Source: Verrucomicrobiales bacterium
Lineage (GTDB): Bacteria; Verrucomicrobiota; Verrucomicrobiia; Verrucomicrobiales; V1-33
Assembly (NCBI GenBank): GCA_028293125.1
Contig: JAQGPJ010000049.1
Coordinates: forward strand, 168,970-232,969
DNA: 64,000 bases
Direction of reading: 5' to 3'
Each line of letters opens with the position of its first letter. Position 1 is the first letter of the stretch. Made by a program: the position numbers and the translations under genes. A model generated the notes under the pieces. The model made no database searches, was not told the origin of the DNA, and saw only the letters and a list, made by a program, of their open reading frames with translations. Below are positions 37,301-45,091 of this stretch, one piece after another.

Positions 37301-37924
37301 ATGACAGATCCTCCACCGGGTCCCAAAACTCTGAAACGCTCCCTGCGGACTGCCTTGCGGAACGCTCTCCGGGAGATGCCACCTGCCCAGCGGGCTGCGG
37401 AGTCGGCACAACTGTGCGCCGCGGTCCGGCAATTGCCGGAATATCAGAAAGCGCGGACCGTGACCCTGTTCTGCCCCATGTCTTTTGAGGCTGATCTTCT
37501 GGAACTGCTGAACGATGCCCGGAAGCCATCCAGTGAGGCTGGAACCACCAGTCCACTGAACGATGGCGGCAGGCGGTTCCTGTTTCCGCTCACCCACGAT
37601 GACCGCAGCCTGACCTGGCACAAAACACACAGCGTGGATGAATTGTCGCCGGGCCGCATGGGCATTCCGGAGCCGGACTCCGTAACAAGCCCGGCGGTGG
37701 ACCCTGAGGAGATCGACCTCGTGATCGTTCCCGGCCTTGGCTTCACCCTGCAGGGAGGGCGGCTGGGGTTTGGCGGAGGGTATTACGACCGGTTTCTGGC
37801 TAAAACCGGCCCCGCAGTGGCCACTGTGGGGGTCTGCCTTTCCTGCCAGGTCGTGCCGGTGGAAAGCCTGCCCATGGAGCCGCATGACATTCCCCTGCAC
37901 CGGGTGGTGGCACCCGGCTGCTGA
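37301..37924 (+). CDS. 5-formyltetrahydrofolate cyclo-ligase
   Basis: The 207-residue enzyme converts 5-formyl-THF to 5,10-methenyl-THF with ATP. Signatures are KRSLRTALRNALREMP (the usual N-terminal basic helix), VTLFCPMSFEADLLELL, GIPEPDS, EEIDLVIVPGLGFTLQGGRLGFGGGYYDRFL and the C-terminal LPMEPHDIPLHRVVAP. The GFGGGYYDRFL stretch forms the ATP loop. ATG 37301 begins directly before the conserved part. It converges on the repeat-protein gene, with only a few bases between stops. Confidence 0.92.
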   Translation: MTDPPPGPKTLKRSLRTALRNALREMPPAQRAAESAQLCAAVRQLPEYQKARTVTLFCPMSFEADLLELLNDARKPSSEAGTTSPLNDGGRRFLFPLTHDDRSLTWHKTHSVDELSPGRMGIPEPDSVTSPAVDPEEIDLVIVPGLGFTLQGGRLGFGGGYYDRFLAKTGPAVATVGVCLSCQVVPVESLPMEPHDIPLHRVVAPGC

Positions 37925-37928
37925 GGGG

Positions 37929-39440
37929 TCAGCTGGAATGCTCCGCTGGGGAGGGATCCGCTTCCCCTGAATCATCCGGGAAAAGCATTCCCGTATCGGC
38001 ATCCTCTTGCGGCTGTTGTGCGGCATCGGTGGCGGTGCCGCCCGTGAAACCGGGCGATGGCGGCACCGTGTCCGGAATCGGAATCTGGCCAGGAAAGAAG
38101 GGGCCCGGAAGGTCAGAGGAAGCGCCGGAATCCAAGCCGGCCGCCGGGGTGGATTCAGGCACAAAGGAGGCAGGCGGAGTGGCGGTGGACGGTGAGGAAA
38201 GCGTGGAGGCCGCCTGGGCCGGAGAGGCAGGCTCGATCAGCTTCAGCAGGTTGTCATGGAAACCGGCATCGCGCTCATAAAGCATTTCATAAACGCTTTT
38301 CCGCATCGCGGGATCGTCCATCAGGGCGAGGGCATCGGAAATGCCGGTGCGGAATCCCTCCGGAGCGCCTTCATACCAGCTTTGCGCGGCATCGGCCACC
38401 ACTTGATTACGCTGGACGGGATCGGTGAGATTCATCGCCCACGTCAGTGCCTCCGCCGGAGCCGTGGGAGCGGCGGCGACGGCGAACTGGCTGGACGCGG
38501 CCTCGCGGACCGGACCCTCCGGCAGGGAATTCACAAAGCGGGAGGCGGCTCCAGGATTTTTCTCCGCCCAAGTGGTGGCCAGCACCGCCACCGCGGCGGT
38601 CTGGCTTTCCTGTCCGGCATCCTGCTGCCGGGCCAGCCAGGCGGCAGCGGCCTCCGGAGATGTTTGCGCCCAGGCAGCCACAAGGGGAACGGCGGCGGCT
38701 TTGCCCGCGGCGGGCAGACCGGTCACCCAGACGGCGGCGGCCTCCGGAGTGCGCGCCCCCCAGGCACCGGCCACGGCATTGATGGCATCCTGCCTTAGCA
38801 CCGGATCTGTGAGTTTTTCCGACCACACGGCGGCGGAGGCAGCATCCTGGGCAGCCCACTGGCCTGCAAGCACTGAGGCGGCTTCAGGGTCATCGACCCC
38901 CGTCCGCGCCAGCCAGGAGGCGGCATCCGCAGGGGCGGAGAGTCCCCAGTGAAACATCACGGCGGACAGGGCGTCATCACGGAAATTCCCCGCTGGCAGG
39001 GTGCCGGCCCAGTCGGCGGCGTCCTCCGGCGCACTGGCCGCCCAGGTCTCAATCAGCGCCTCCATGGCCTCCGCGCGGGTGGGACCGTCAGGCATGCCGG
39101 CCACGCTCAGTGCCGCCTTGTAATGCGGGGAATCCAGAAAGGCTCTGGAGATGTCCGGCAGTGAGCCGCCATCTTTGGCCCCGGTGGTATTGGTCGAATG
39201 TTTGGTTCCCGAAGCGGAATTTCCGGGATTCAAGGACCCTGATGCCGCGGTTCCCCTGGAGGCGGAGGTCGGTCCGGCATCGTCAAAATGCACAATCAGT
39301 CCGGCGCTCAGCAGGACTCCGCCAAGAACCAGCACCGGTCCCCATTTGCCTGCCATGGAGGTGGACACAGGCGCAGAGGCGATGGATGTGGACTCCTGCG
39401 GCTCAGGCGCGCCAAGAGGGAAAACGGGGTTGGTGCTCAC
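37929..39440 (-). CDS. Membrane-anchored Trp/Ala-rich helical repeat protein
   Basis: No named family is recognised. The 503-residue protein has one transmembrane helix (about 33-51), a Ser/Thr/Gly-rich linker, and from about 95 to 345 a series of ~30-residue repeats built around W-A-x(3)-P-x-x-A-x-x-W, with a following L-P or L-T-D-P and an arginine. Examples are TWAASAPEDAADWAGTLP, HWGLSAPADAASWLARTG and AWGARTPEAAAVWVTGLP. The pattern predicts a helical solenoid. The C-terminal quarter is Pro/Ser/Asp-rich and disordered. It overlaps the small Ig-like protein gene downstream by ATGA. It may serve as an envelope scaffold. Confidence 0.7.
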   Translation of the reverse strand: MSTNPVFPLGAPEPQESTSIASAPVSTSMAGKWGPVLVLGGVLLSAGLIVHFDDAGPTSASRGTAASGSLNPGNSASGTKHSTNTTGAKDGGSLPDISRAFLDSPHYKAALSVAGMPDGPTRAEAMEALIETWAASAPEDAADWAGTLPAGNFRDDALSAVMFHWGLSAPADAASWLARTGVDDPEAASVLAGQWAAQDAASAAVWSEKLTDPVLRQDAINAVAGAWGARTPEAAAVWVTGLPAAGKAAAVPLVAAWAQTSPEAAAAWLARQQDAGQESQTAAVAVLATTWAEKNPGAASRFVNSLPEGPVREAASSQFAVAAAPTAPAEALTWAMNLTDPVQRNQVVADAAQSWYEGAPEGFRTGISDALALMDDPAMRKSVYEMLYERDAGFHDNLLKLIEPASPAQAASTLSSPSTATPPASFVPESTPAAGLDSGASSDLPGPFFPGQIPIPDTVPPSPGFTGGTATDAAQQPQEDADTGMLFPDDSGEADPSPAEHSS

Positions 39441-39832
39441 GATCCATGCTTGAAGCGGCGGCCGACCACATCACTTTCATTGCCGCTGGTATCCACCGCG
39501 CGGAAGTAATAGCGTGTGCCCGTGGCCCCTTTGATTCTGACCGTCACCACCCAGGTGGTGGTCGTGGATCCCTTGGCGGTGAGCAGGGCAGTATTCCATT
39601 TACTGGAACCCTCCTTCTGATAATAAACCGCTTTGATCCCGGCGGAGGAGGCGCCGGTGCCCGTGCCGCTGCCAGTGTCCGTGGCGGTGCCGGAAAGCAC
39701 AACATCATAGCTGCTGTTGATCGGGGGTGTCGTGATGGTGATGGTGGGAGCGGTGGTGTCACCCGCCGTCTGTGCTATTATCGGCGAAGTGGCGGCAGCA
39801 AAAAGCAGAACGCAAAGAGCAGGATATTTCAT
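39437..39832 (-). CDS. Small secreted Ig-like domain protein
   Basis: The gene lies upstream of the repeat-protein gene and its stop overlaps that gene's start (ATGA), so the two are probably co-translated. The 131-residue product has a signal peptide (about 1-20, ending IIAQ) and a single Ig-like/fibronectin-type fold: TTAPTITITTPPINSS, LSGTATDTGSG, then RYYFRAVDTSGNESDV, the typical final strands of bacterial Ig-like domains. It contains no catalytic motif. It may bind or accompany the repeat protein. Confidence 0.7.
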   Translation of the reverse strand: MKYPALCVLLFAAATSPIIAQTAGDTTAPTITITTPPINSSYDVVLSGTATDTGSGTGTGASSAGIKAVYYQKEGSSKWNTALLTAKGSTTTTWVVTVRIKGATGTRYYFRAVDTSGNESDVVGRRFKHGS

Positions 39833-39898
39833 AGGCGGGAGAAACCGGGTTTCGAAGGCGCAGCGTAGGCGGTTTGATCCACTCCGGCGACAAAATGT

Positions 39899-40387
39899 TC
39901 AAACGAATTCCCGTAAACCGGCGGGTGCCGCGGTGACATCCCCGATTTCCACTTCAGTTCCCAGTTCCACGGTGTCAAAGAGTTCAATCACGTCCGCATT
40001 GGCCATGCGGATGCAGCCGTGGCTGGCGGGAGTGCCCAGCCTCCCCTCCTGATTGGTGCCATGGATATAGATATAGCGGGAAAAGGTATTGGCGTTGCCC
40101 TCCTCCATGCCATCCAGCCATAGAATTCGGGTCAGAACGTAGTCCTCGGCGCTTTCCTGACCCTCTTCCCACAGTCCCACCGCCTGACGGCTGCGGAAGA
40201 TGGTGCCGGGCGGGGCACCGTGCCCGATTTTTTGCACGATGCGGAATCGGCCCAGCGGTGTGAAATGGCTGTCCGGCTCCGATCCCAAGCCAAACCCGGA
40301 GGTGGAAATGAGGTAGGCTTTCAGACACTCGCCGGTATTCTTCAGCAAATAAAGACGCTGCTCTGAAACCGATACTTTTATTCTCAT
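39899..40387 (-). CDS. L,D-transpeptidase (YkuD domain)
   Basis: I start at ATG 40387 (162 residues); an ATG at 40414 adds nine residues. A YkuD domain fills the protein: KVSVSEQRLYLL, ISTSGFGLGSEPDSHFTPLGRFRI and the catalytic block IHGTNQEGRLGTPASHGCIRM, with the His and Cys of the active site present. Such enzymes form 3-3 cross-links in peptidoglycan or attach lipoproteins. No signal peptide or membrane anchor is visible in either start version, which is unusual for an enzyme acting in the periplasm. Confidence 0.88.
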   Translation of the reverse strand: MRIKVSVSEQRLYLLKNTGECLKAYLISTSGFGLGSEPDSHFTPLGRFRIVQKIGHGAPPGTIFRSRQAVGLWEEGQESAEDYVLTRILWLDGMEEGNANTFSRYIYIHGTNQEGRLGTPASHGCIRMANADVIELFDTVELGTEVEIGDVTAAPAGLREFV

Positions 40388-40576
40388 GGCGCAGAGAATA
40401 AACGCTGCATCCACAGGGGCGTCAAAGGCGTGCTGAAAGCCGGCGACAAGAGAAAAATTAATCCTGTTTTTAAATTGATGAAAGAAATCTCATGCGGCCT
40501 ACGGGAAAAACCTTGGATTTAGGCATGAGAGTAGTACGGATTTACGGTTGCCTCCTCCTGACCGGGGTTTAACGGG

Positions 40577-40604
40577 TTGACGGAGAAATTTTGCAAAATA
40601 AGTT
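40577..40604 (+). promoter_or_regulatory. Possible promoter of the outer membrane protein gene
   Basis: TTGACG (40577-40582) and TAAGTT (40599-40604) are 16 bases apart, 36 bases before the ATG. The -35 matches well, the -10 only in part. Confidence 0.4.
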
Positions 40605-40640
40605 TCTGCCATCCTAATAACCAAGGGAACCAAAATACCC

Positions 40641-41450
40641 ATGACACACAATACCCATCGCATTCAGGCCGCCGCCATCCTCGGCAGTCTGAGCCTCGCG
40701 GCCTCCGCTTTTGCGGGTTCCGCCCCTGTCAGCCCGATGCCGCCGGTCGCTCCCGCCCCCGCTGCCAGCGGTGGAATCTGGGACTCCATCGGAGCCACCT
40801 TGGATGTCGGATATGACACCCACTACATCTTCCGCGGCGCCCTCATCAGCCGGGACAATGTCTGGGCGCAGGTGTCCGCCGCTATTCCGCTGACCGAAAA
40901 GCTGGCCCTCGGTCTCGGGGCCTGGTACGCCGCCTCCGCCGATAACGATATCAGCTACAACGAGTTGGATCTCAATGCCGGTCTGACCTACGACGCCGGC
41001 TTCGCCAAATTCGGCGTGGGCTACACCCACTACGAATTCTTCAACGGCAGCGCCGGCGATGATATCGGTCTCCACGGCGCCGAGGAGGTGGGAGCCACGG
41101 TCTCCAAAAGCTTCGGCCAGGCCACCGATCCTGTCTCGTTCAACATCGGAGCCGGCTTCTACCATGACTTTGAAGTGGACGGCCAGTATCTGGAGCTGGG
41201 TGTGGACGCCCCGGTGCGCGTGAACGACAACTTCAGCATCGTGCCCGCCGCCCTCGTGTCCTACGGGTTTGACTACTATGCCCCGCGCGACGGCTTCCAG
41301 CACGTCCAGCTGAAGCTGTCCTTCCCGGTCAAGCTGACTCCCACCGCCACTCTGACGCCCTACGTGGCCGGCAACATCCCGCTCGCCACTTACGACGACT
41401 TCTATGATGACGAGGTCTACGGCGGCGTGAAGCTCAGCGTCTCCTTCTAA
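40641..41450 (+). CDS. Outer membrane beta-barrel protein (TorF-type porin-like)
   Basis: The 269-residue product has a cleavable signal peptide (about 1-25, ending AFAG), a Pro/Ala-rich mature N-terminus, and then alternating strands ending in aromatic residues: GATLDVGYDTHYIFRGALIS, ALGLGAWYAASADND, LNAGLTYDAGFAKFGVGYTHYEF, VSFNIGAGFYHDFEVDG. The final residues VYGGVKLSVSF have the terminal Phe needed for barrel assembly. The YDTHYIFRG start is characteristic of the TorF putative porin family. A strong terminator follows, suggesting a single, possibly highly expressed gene. AAGGGA precedes the ATG at a suboptimal distance. Confidence 0.82.
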   Translation: MTHNTHRIQAAAILGSLSLAASAFAGSAPVSPMPPVAPAPAASGGIWDSIGATLDVGYDTHYIFRGALISRDNVWAQVSAAIPLTEKLALGLGAWYAASADNDISYNELDLNAGLTYDAGFAKFGVGYTHYEFFNGSAGDDIGLHGAEEVGATVSKSFGQATDPVSFNIGAGFYHDFEVDGQYLELGVDAPVRVNDNFSIVPAALVSYGFDYYAPRDGFQHVQLKLSFPVKLTPTATLTPYVAGNIPLATYDDFYDDEVYGGVKLSVSF

Positions 41451-41553
41451 GAAGGAAGGGGAAAAGCGGGCGGACAACCTTCGTGGAACCGTCTCCAGAA
41501 ACGGTCCCGGACCGCAAGGTCCGCTCCATCCCTCCTTTCAGAATTAACAAAGG

Positions 41554-41583
41554 CCTCCCGGCGGTTTCGCCGGGAGGTTTTTT
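41554..41583 (+). terminator. Intrinsic terminator of the outer membrane protein gene
   Basis: A perfect 10-bp stem CCTCCCGGCG / CGCCGGGAGG with loop GTTT is followed by TTTTTT. Confidence 0.93.
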
Positions 41584-41663
41584 GTGTGTGGAGTCACCCT
41601 GATTTAACAGCCCCGGGGCGTCGCAATCTGCTTCGGGCGGAAATAATTCCATTGGCAAGCAAC

Positions 41664-41734
41664 AGCTACCGCCTGAAGCAAAAAATCCCACCCGCGACTA
41701 TCGCGGTCAGAGGTTTTCGCTTCAGGCGGTGGCT
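41664..41734. other. Long inverted repeat with a nested hairpin, possible structured RNA
   Basis: AGCTACCGCCTGAAGC (41664-41679) pairs with GCTTCAGGCGGTGGCT (41719-41734) with a single G-U pair. Inside, CCGCGA pairs with TCGCGG around CTA (about 41692-41706). The element lies in a gap without genes between the terminator at 41554 and the next promoter. It may be a small RNA, a repeat-derived hairpin or a protein-binding site. Confidence 0.55.
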
Positions 41735-41797
41735 ATGACGGATTGATGAATCCCCCGCCTGCCCGCTTTCCAATGCTGCCCGTAATTACATGGATTT

Positions 41798-41827
41798 TTG
41801 GTCACGTGACATTTTCCGGGAAATAAT
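41798..41827 (+). promoter_or_regulatory. Possible promoter and palindromic operator of the oxidoreductase gene
   Basis: A perfect palindrome GTCACGTGAC occupies 41801-41810. It overlaps a weak -35 (TTGGTC, 41798-41803), and AATAAT at 41822-41827 could be the -10. This arrangement would suit a repressor. Confidence 0.4.
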
Positions 41828-41874
41828 TGCTGTCTCCCGGACGTGAACTGAAGGCAGATATTGTAACACCACCC

Positions 41875-43251
41875 ATGAATTCACCCGCATCCCCGTTCTC
41901 ACGCCGCCAGTTTCTGAGCACCACCACCAAAATCACCGCCGCTTCCGCCTTCGCCGGACTGACCGTTCCCCACGTGTTCGCCGCGCCGGATAACACCGTG
42001 GGAGTGGCGCTCGTCGGCTGTGGCGGCCGCGGCACCGGAGCGGCGGACCAGGCGCTCAGTGTCGTCAGCCTGCCCACCAAGCTGGTGGCCATGGCGGATG
42101 TGTTCGAGTACAAGATGAACGACAGCCACAAGGCCCTCAGTGAACAGTACAAGGACAAACCCGAGCGCTTCGACGTTCCCGAGGACCGCAAATTCCTGGG
42201 CGTGGACGCCTATAAAAAGGCCATGGATGTCCTGAAGCCCGGCGACATCGTCATTCTCACCACACCGCTGGCCTTCCGCGCCCCGCATTTCAAATACGCC
42301 ATCGAGCGCGGCCTGCATGTCTTCATGGAGAAGCCCATCACCGCCGACGGCCCCAGCTCAAAGAGGATGCTGGCGCTCGCCGCGGAGGCGGACAAAAAGA
42401 ACCTGAAGGTCGGCGTCGGTCTCATGGTGCGCCACTGCCGCGCCCGTCAGGAACTCTGGAAGCGCATCCGCGACGGCCAGATCGGCGATATCATCTCCAT
42501 GCGCTCCTACCGCATGCACGGTCCCGTGGCCTCCTGTTTCTCGGTGCCCAAACCCGAGGGCAAGACGGAGGTGAACTACCAGATCGAGCGCTTCCACAGC
42601 TTCCTGTGGGCCAGCGGCGGTCTGTTCAGCGACTTCTACATCCACTTCATCGACGAATGCTGCTGGATGAAGGACAAGTGGCCCGTCAAGGCCCAGGCCG
42701 TGGGCGGACGCCACTACCGCGGTGAGTACATCGACCAGAACTTCGACAGCTACGCCGTGGAGTACACCTTCGACGACGGCACCAAGTTCTTCTTCGACGG
42801 CCGCACCATGCTGAACTGCAAAAACGAGGAGGCCAGCTACGCCCACGGCAGCAAGGGCTCCGCCATCATCAGCACCTCCGGCCACACTCCCGGCCGCTGC
42901 CGTATCTTCAAGGATCAGATCATGAAGCGCGGCACCGAGGTGTGGGGCTTCCCGCAGCCCGAGCAGAATCCCTATCAGCTCGAGTGGGACGACCTCGCCG
43001 CCGCCATCATCAACAACACCCCCTACAATGAGGTGCCCCGCGGCGTCCAGGCCAGCCTTGTCACCAGCATGGGCCGCATGGCCGCCCACACGGGCCGCGA
43101 GGTCACCTACGACCAGATGCTGAACTGCGCTCACGAGTTCGCGCCCAACATCGAATCCCTTACCCAGGACGGCCCAGCCCCGGTGATGCCCGGTCCGGAC
43201 GGCAAATACCCGGTGCCCGCTCCCGGCATCAAGGTGGACACCGAATACTGA
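41875..43251 (+). CDS. Tat-exported Gfo/Idh/MocA family oxidoreductase
   Basis: From ATG 41875 the product is 458 residues. The start carries a twin-arginine signal (SRRQFLSTTTKITAASAFAG), so the folded enzyme with its cofactor is exported. The NAD(P)-binding Rossmann start VGVALVGCGGRGTGAAD is followed by LVAMADVFEYK, VILTTPLAFRAPHFKYAIERGLHVFMEKPITAD (the EKP lysine motif of the family) and a C-terminal substrate domain. Such secreted Gfo/Idh/MocA proteins are expanded in PVC bacteria and thought to act on sugars or inositols. The substrate is unknown. A strong terminator follows. Confidence 0.92.
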   Translation: MNSPASPFSRRQFLSTTTKITAASAFAGLTVPHVFAAPDNTVGVALVGCGGRGTGAADQALSVVSLPTKLVAMADVFEYKMNDSHKALSEQYKDKPERFDVPEDRKFLGVDAYKKAMDVLKPGDIVILTTPLAFRAPHFKYAIERGLHVFMEKPITADGPSSKRMLALAAEADKKNLKVGVGLMVRHCRARQELWKRIRDGQIGDIISMRSYRMHGPVASCFSVPKPEGKTEVNYQIERFHSFLWASGGLFSDFYIHFIDECCWMKDKWPVKAQAVGGRHYRGEYIDQNFDSYAVEYTFDDGTKFFFDGRTMLNCKNEEASYAHGSKGSAIISTSGHTPGRCRIFKDQIMKRGTEVWGFPQPEQNPYQLEWDDLAAAIINNTPYNEVPRGVQASLVTSMGRMAAHTGREVTYDQMLNCAHEFAPNIESLTQDGPAPVMPGPDGKYPVPAPGIKVDTEY

Positions 43252-43300
43252 GCCAGTCCCGACCGCGGGCGTTTCCCCGCCTGGCCCGCCGATCCCCTCC

Positions 43301-43341
43301 ATCCCCGCCTGTGGACGTGTGTCCCGGGCGGGGATTTTTTT
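43301..43341 (+). terminator. Intrinsic terminator of the oxidoreductase gene
   Basis: ATCCCCGCC (43301-43309) pairs with GGCGGGGAT (43327-43335), followed by a run of seven T. Confidence 0.88.
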
Positions 43342-43443
43342 GGAAAGGAGGAATCCTTTGGAGGGCCTTCCAGTCAGGCGATTTTGCGGAGCGTGGATTG
43401 ACTTCCCGCCACGAAACTGAAAGATGGGTTTAATCCGACTTCA

Positions 43444-44862
43444 ATGGCCGCCAGGAAACCACGACCCACCGCTCCGCCGCCGCCACCCTTTCAGCTTTTG
43501 GGAATGACATGGCTCCGACGGTTGGTTCAATTGTGCGCGGTGGCGGCCGGAGGGATTTCCTTTTGGCTGACGCTTCAGAAGCTGACCGGAAAAATTGACT
43601 CCATCGCCGGATGCGGCGGCGCGGGCGGCTGCTCCCAGGTGCTGGGCGGGCGCTGGTCCGCGTGGATGCTGGTGCCGGTCAGCACCCTGTCGCTGGTGTT
43701 CTACATCGGAGTGCTGGTGCTGACGCTCCGCCCCATGCGGGCCAAGCTGGGGGAAAAAGCGGATCTCCTGCTCTCCTCCTGCGCCGTTGCCACCCTGCTG
43801 ACCGCCTGCTGGTTTTCGGGAGTGCTGATGCTGGTGGAAAAAGCCTTCTGTCCTTTCTGCGCCGCCGTGCACGCGCTGGGGCTGGTGTGGTCGGTGACGG
43901 TGCTTTGGCAATGGCGGCGGCACCGCCCGGCATCCGGTGCAGGCAGGGAAGGCGTGCGCGGCAATCCATGGCTGACCGGAGCCGCCGGAGTGGCGGTTCT
44001 GGTGCTGGGACAAATGCTGGGACCAAAACCGCAGACTTTTCTGCTGACCGACACGGTGCCTTCCCCGGTGAAACCGGCTGCGGTGGCTCAGACTCCAGCT
44101 TCGTCTCCGTCCCCCGCCGGCAGTGCGGCCCCGATGGTCTCTCCGGCTCCTCCTGCAACAGCGGTGGCTGCGCCCCCCGCCGTGGCCGCGGTCTCACAAA
44201 CTCCGGCGGATCCCACTGTCCCAGCCCCTCCGGCTCCGGCTGCCGCCCCTGCGGTGGCCCCGGCAGGACGGGATCTCGCATTCATGGACGGCACGATGTA
44301 TTTCCGGTCGGATGAGCTGCCTATTCTGGGATCGAAGGATGCTCCCCACATCATGGTGGAGTATTTCGACTACACCTGCTCCAGCTGCCGCGACATGTCC
44401 AAAGACCTCGCCGCCGCGCGGGCCCAGCTGGGAGGCCGGATCGCGGTCATCGTGCTGCCCTGTCCGCTTAATCGGCAATGCAATCCGGCCCTGCCGGCGC
44501 AGGTGACAGACCATGCCGGTGCCTGCGGGTTGGCGCGCCTCTCGCTGGCGGTGTGGCGGAAGGCTCCGGACAAATTCGAAGCCTATCACCATTTTCTGAT
44601 GAGCCTGACCCTGCCAGCCAACGAGCCCGCCGCCCGCGCCCGCGCCACCCAGGACTGCGGTGGGGAGGCGGCGCTGGACCAAGCGTTGGCCGATCCATGG
44701 ATTGAGGGCCGCATCAATCAGACTGTGCAGGAATACGGCACCCTCTGCGCCCAGCAGATCAAGATGCCCAAGCTGCTGCTGCACGGCAATGTGATGATGC
44801 ACGGCACCGCCCGCAGCGCCGCCGTGCTTACCGCCACCCTGCGCCAGCAGTTTGGACTTTGA
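43444..44862 (+). CDS. VKOR-DsbA fusion, disulfide bond formation protein
   Basis: The 472-residue fusion unites both halves of a disulfide relay. Residues ~20-160 form a vitamin K epoxide reductase domain with helices and the redox cysteines Cys57 and Cys63 in the loop plus CPFC at 136-139. A Pro/Ala-rich periplasmic linker of ~100 residues leads to a thioredoxin-fold domain with MVEYFDYTCSSCRDMS (CSSC at 312-315) and a short C-terminal helical part. The DsbA-like half should oxidise exported proteins and pass electrons to the VKOR half and quinone. It probably supports cytochrome and envelope protein maturation. Confidence 0.9.
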   Translation: MAARKPRPTAPPPPPFQLLGMTWLRRLVQLCAVAAGGISFWLTLQKLTGKIDSIAGCGGAGGCSQVLGGRWSAWMLVPVSTLSLVFYIGVLVLTLRPMRAKLGEKADLLLSSCAVATLLTACWFSGVLMLVEKAFCPFCAAVHALGLVWSVTVLWQWRRHRPASGAGREGVRGNPWLTGAAGVAVLVLGQMLGPKPQTFLLTDTVPSPVKPAAVAQTPASSPSPAGSAAPMVSPAPPATAVAAPPAVAAVSQTPADPTVPAPPAPAAAPAVAPAGRDLAFMDGTMYFRSDELPILGSKDAPHIMVEYFDYTCSSCRDMSKDLAAARAQLGGRIAVIVLPCPLNRQCNPALPAQVTDHAGACGLARLSLAVWRKAPDKFEAYHHFLMSLTLPANEPAARARATQDCGGEAALDQALADPWIEGRINQTVQEYGTLCAQQIKMPKLLLHGNVMMHGTARSAAVLTATLRQQFGL

Positions 44863-44905
44863 GCCGGCCGGCGGCCCGGGCGGCTTTTTCAGGAAGGTTT
44901 TTCTT

Positions 44906-44933
44906 TTGACAACCCGGCGATTTGCCGTATGCA
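44906..44933 (+). promoter_or_regulatory. Probable promoter of tRNA-Met
   Basis: A perfect TTGACA (44906-44911) is followed after 16 bases by TATGCA (44928-44933), 32 bases ahead of the tRNA. Confidence 0.55.
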
Positions 44934-44965
44934 CCACGTCCCGTTCCGTCCCGTGGACGAGGTTT

Positions 44966-45040
44966 GGCAGGGTAGCTCAGCGGTAGAGCAGGGGACTCAT
45001 AAGCCCTTGGTCGGGAGTTCGATTCTCCCCCTTGCCACCA
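44966..45040 (+). tRNA. tRNA-Met (anticodon CAT)
   Basis: The acceptor stem GGCAGGG pairs with CCTTGCC (one G-U). The D arm is AGCTCAGCGGTAGAGC, anticodon CAT lies at 44998-45000, and the T arm GGGAGTTCGATTCTCCC precedes it to the end with discriminator A and an encoded CCA at 45038-45040. Position 1 pairs with 72, so it is not an initiator. A tRNA-Ile2 with modified C34 cannot be excluded. The last base pair of the anticodon stem is an A-G mismatch (A31, G39). Confidence 0.95.
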
Positions 45041-45091
45041 CTTTTGCTTTTCCCGCTGGCGGCAGGCCGGGGAATGGGGTTTGATCGGGGC

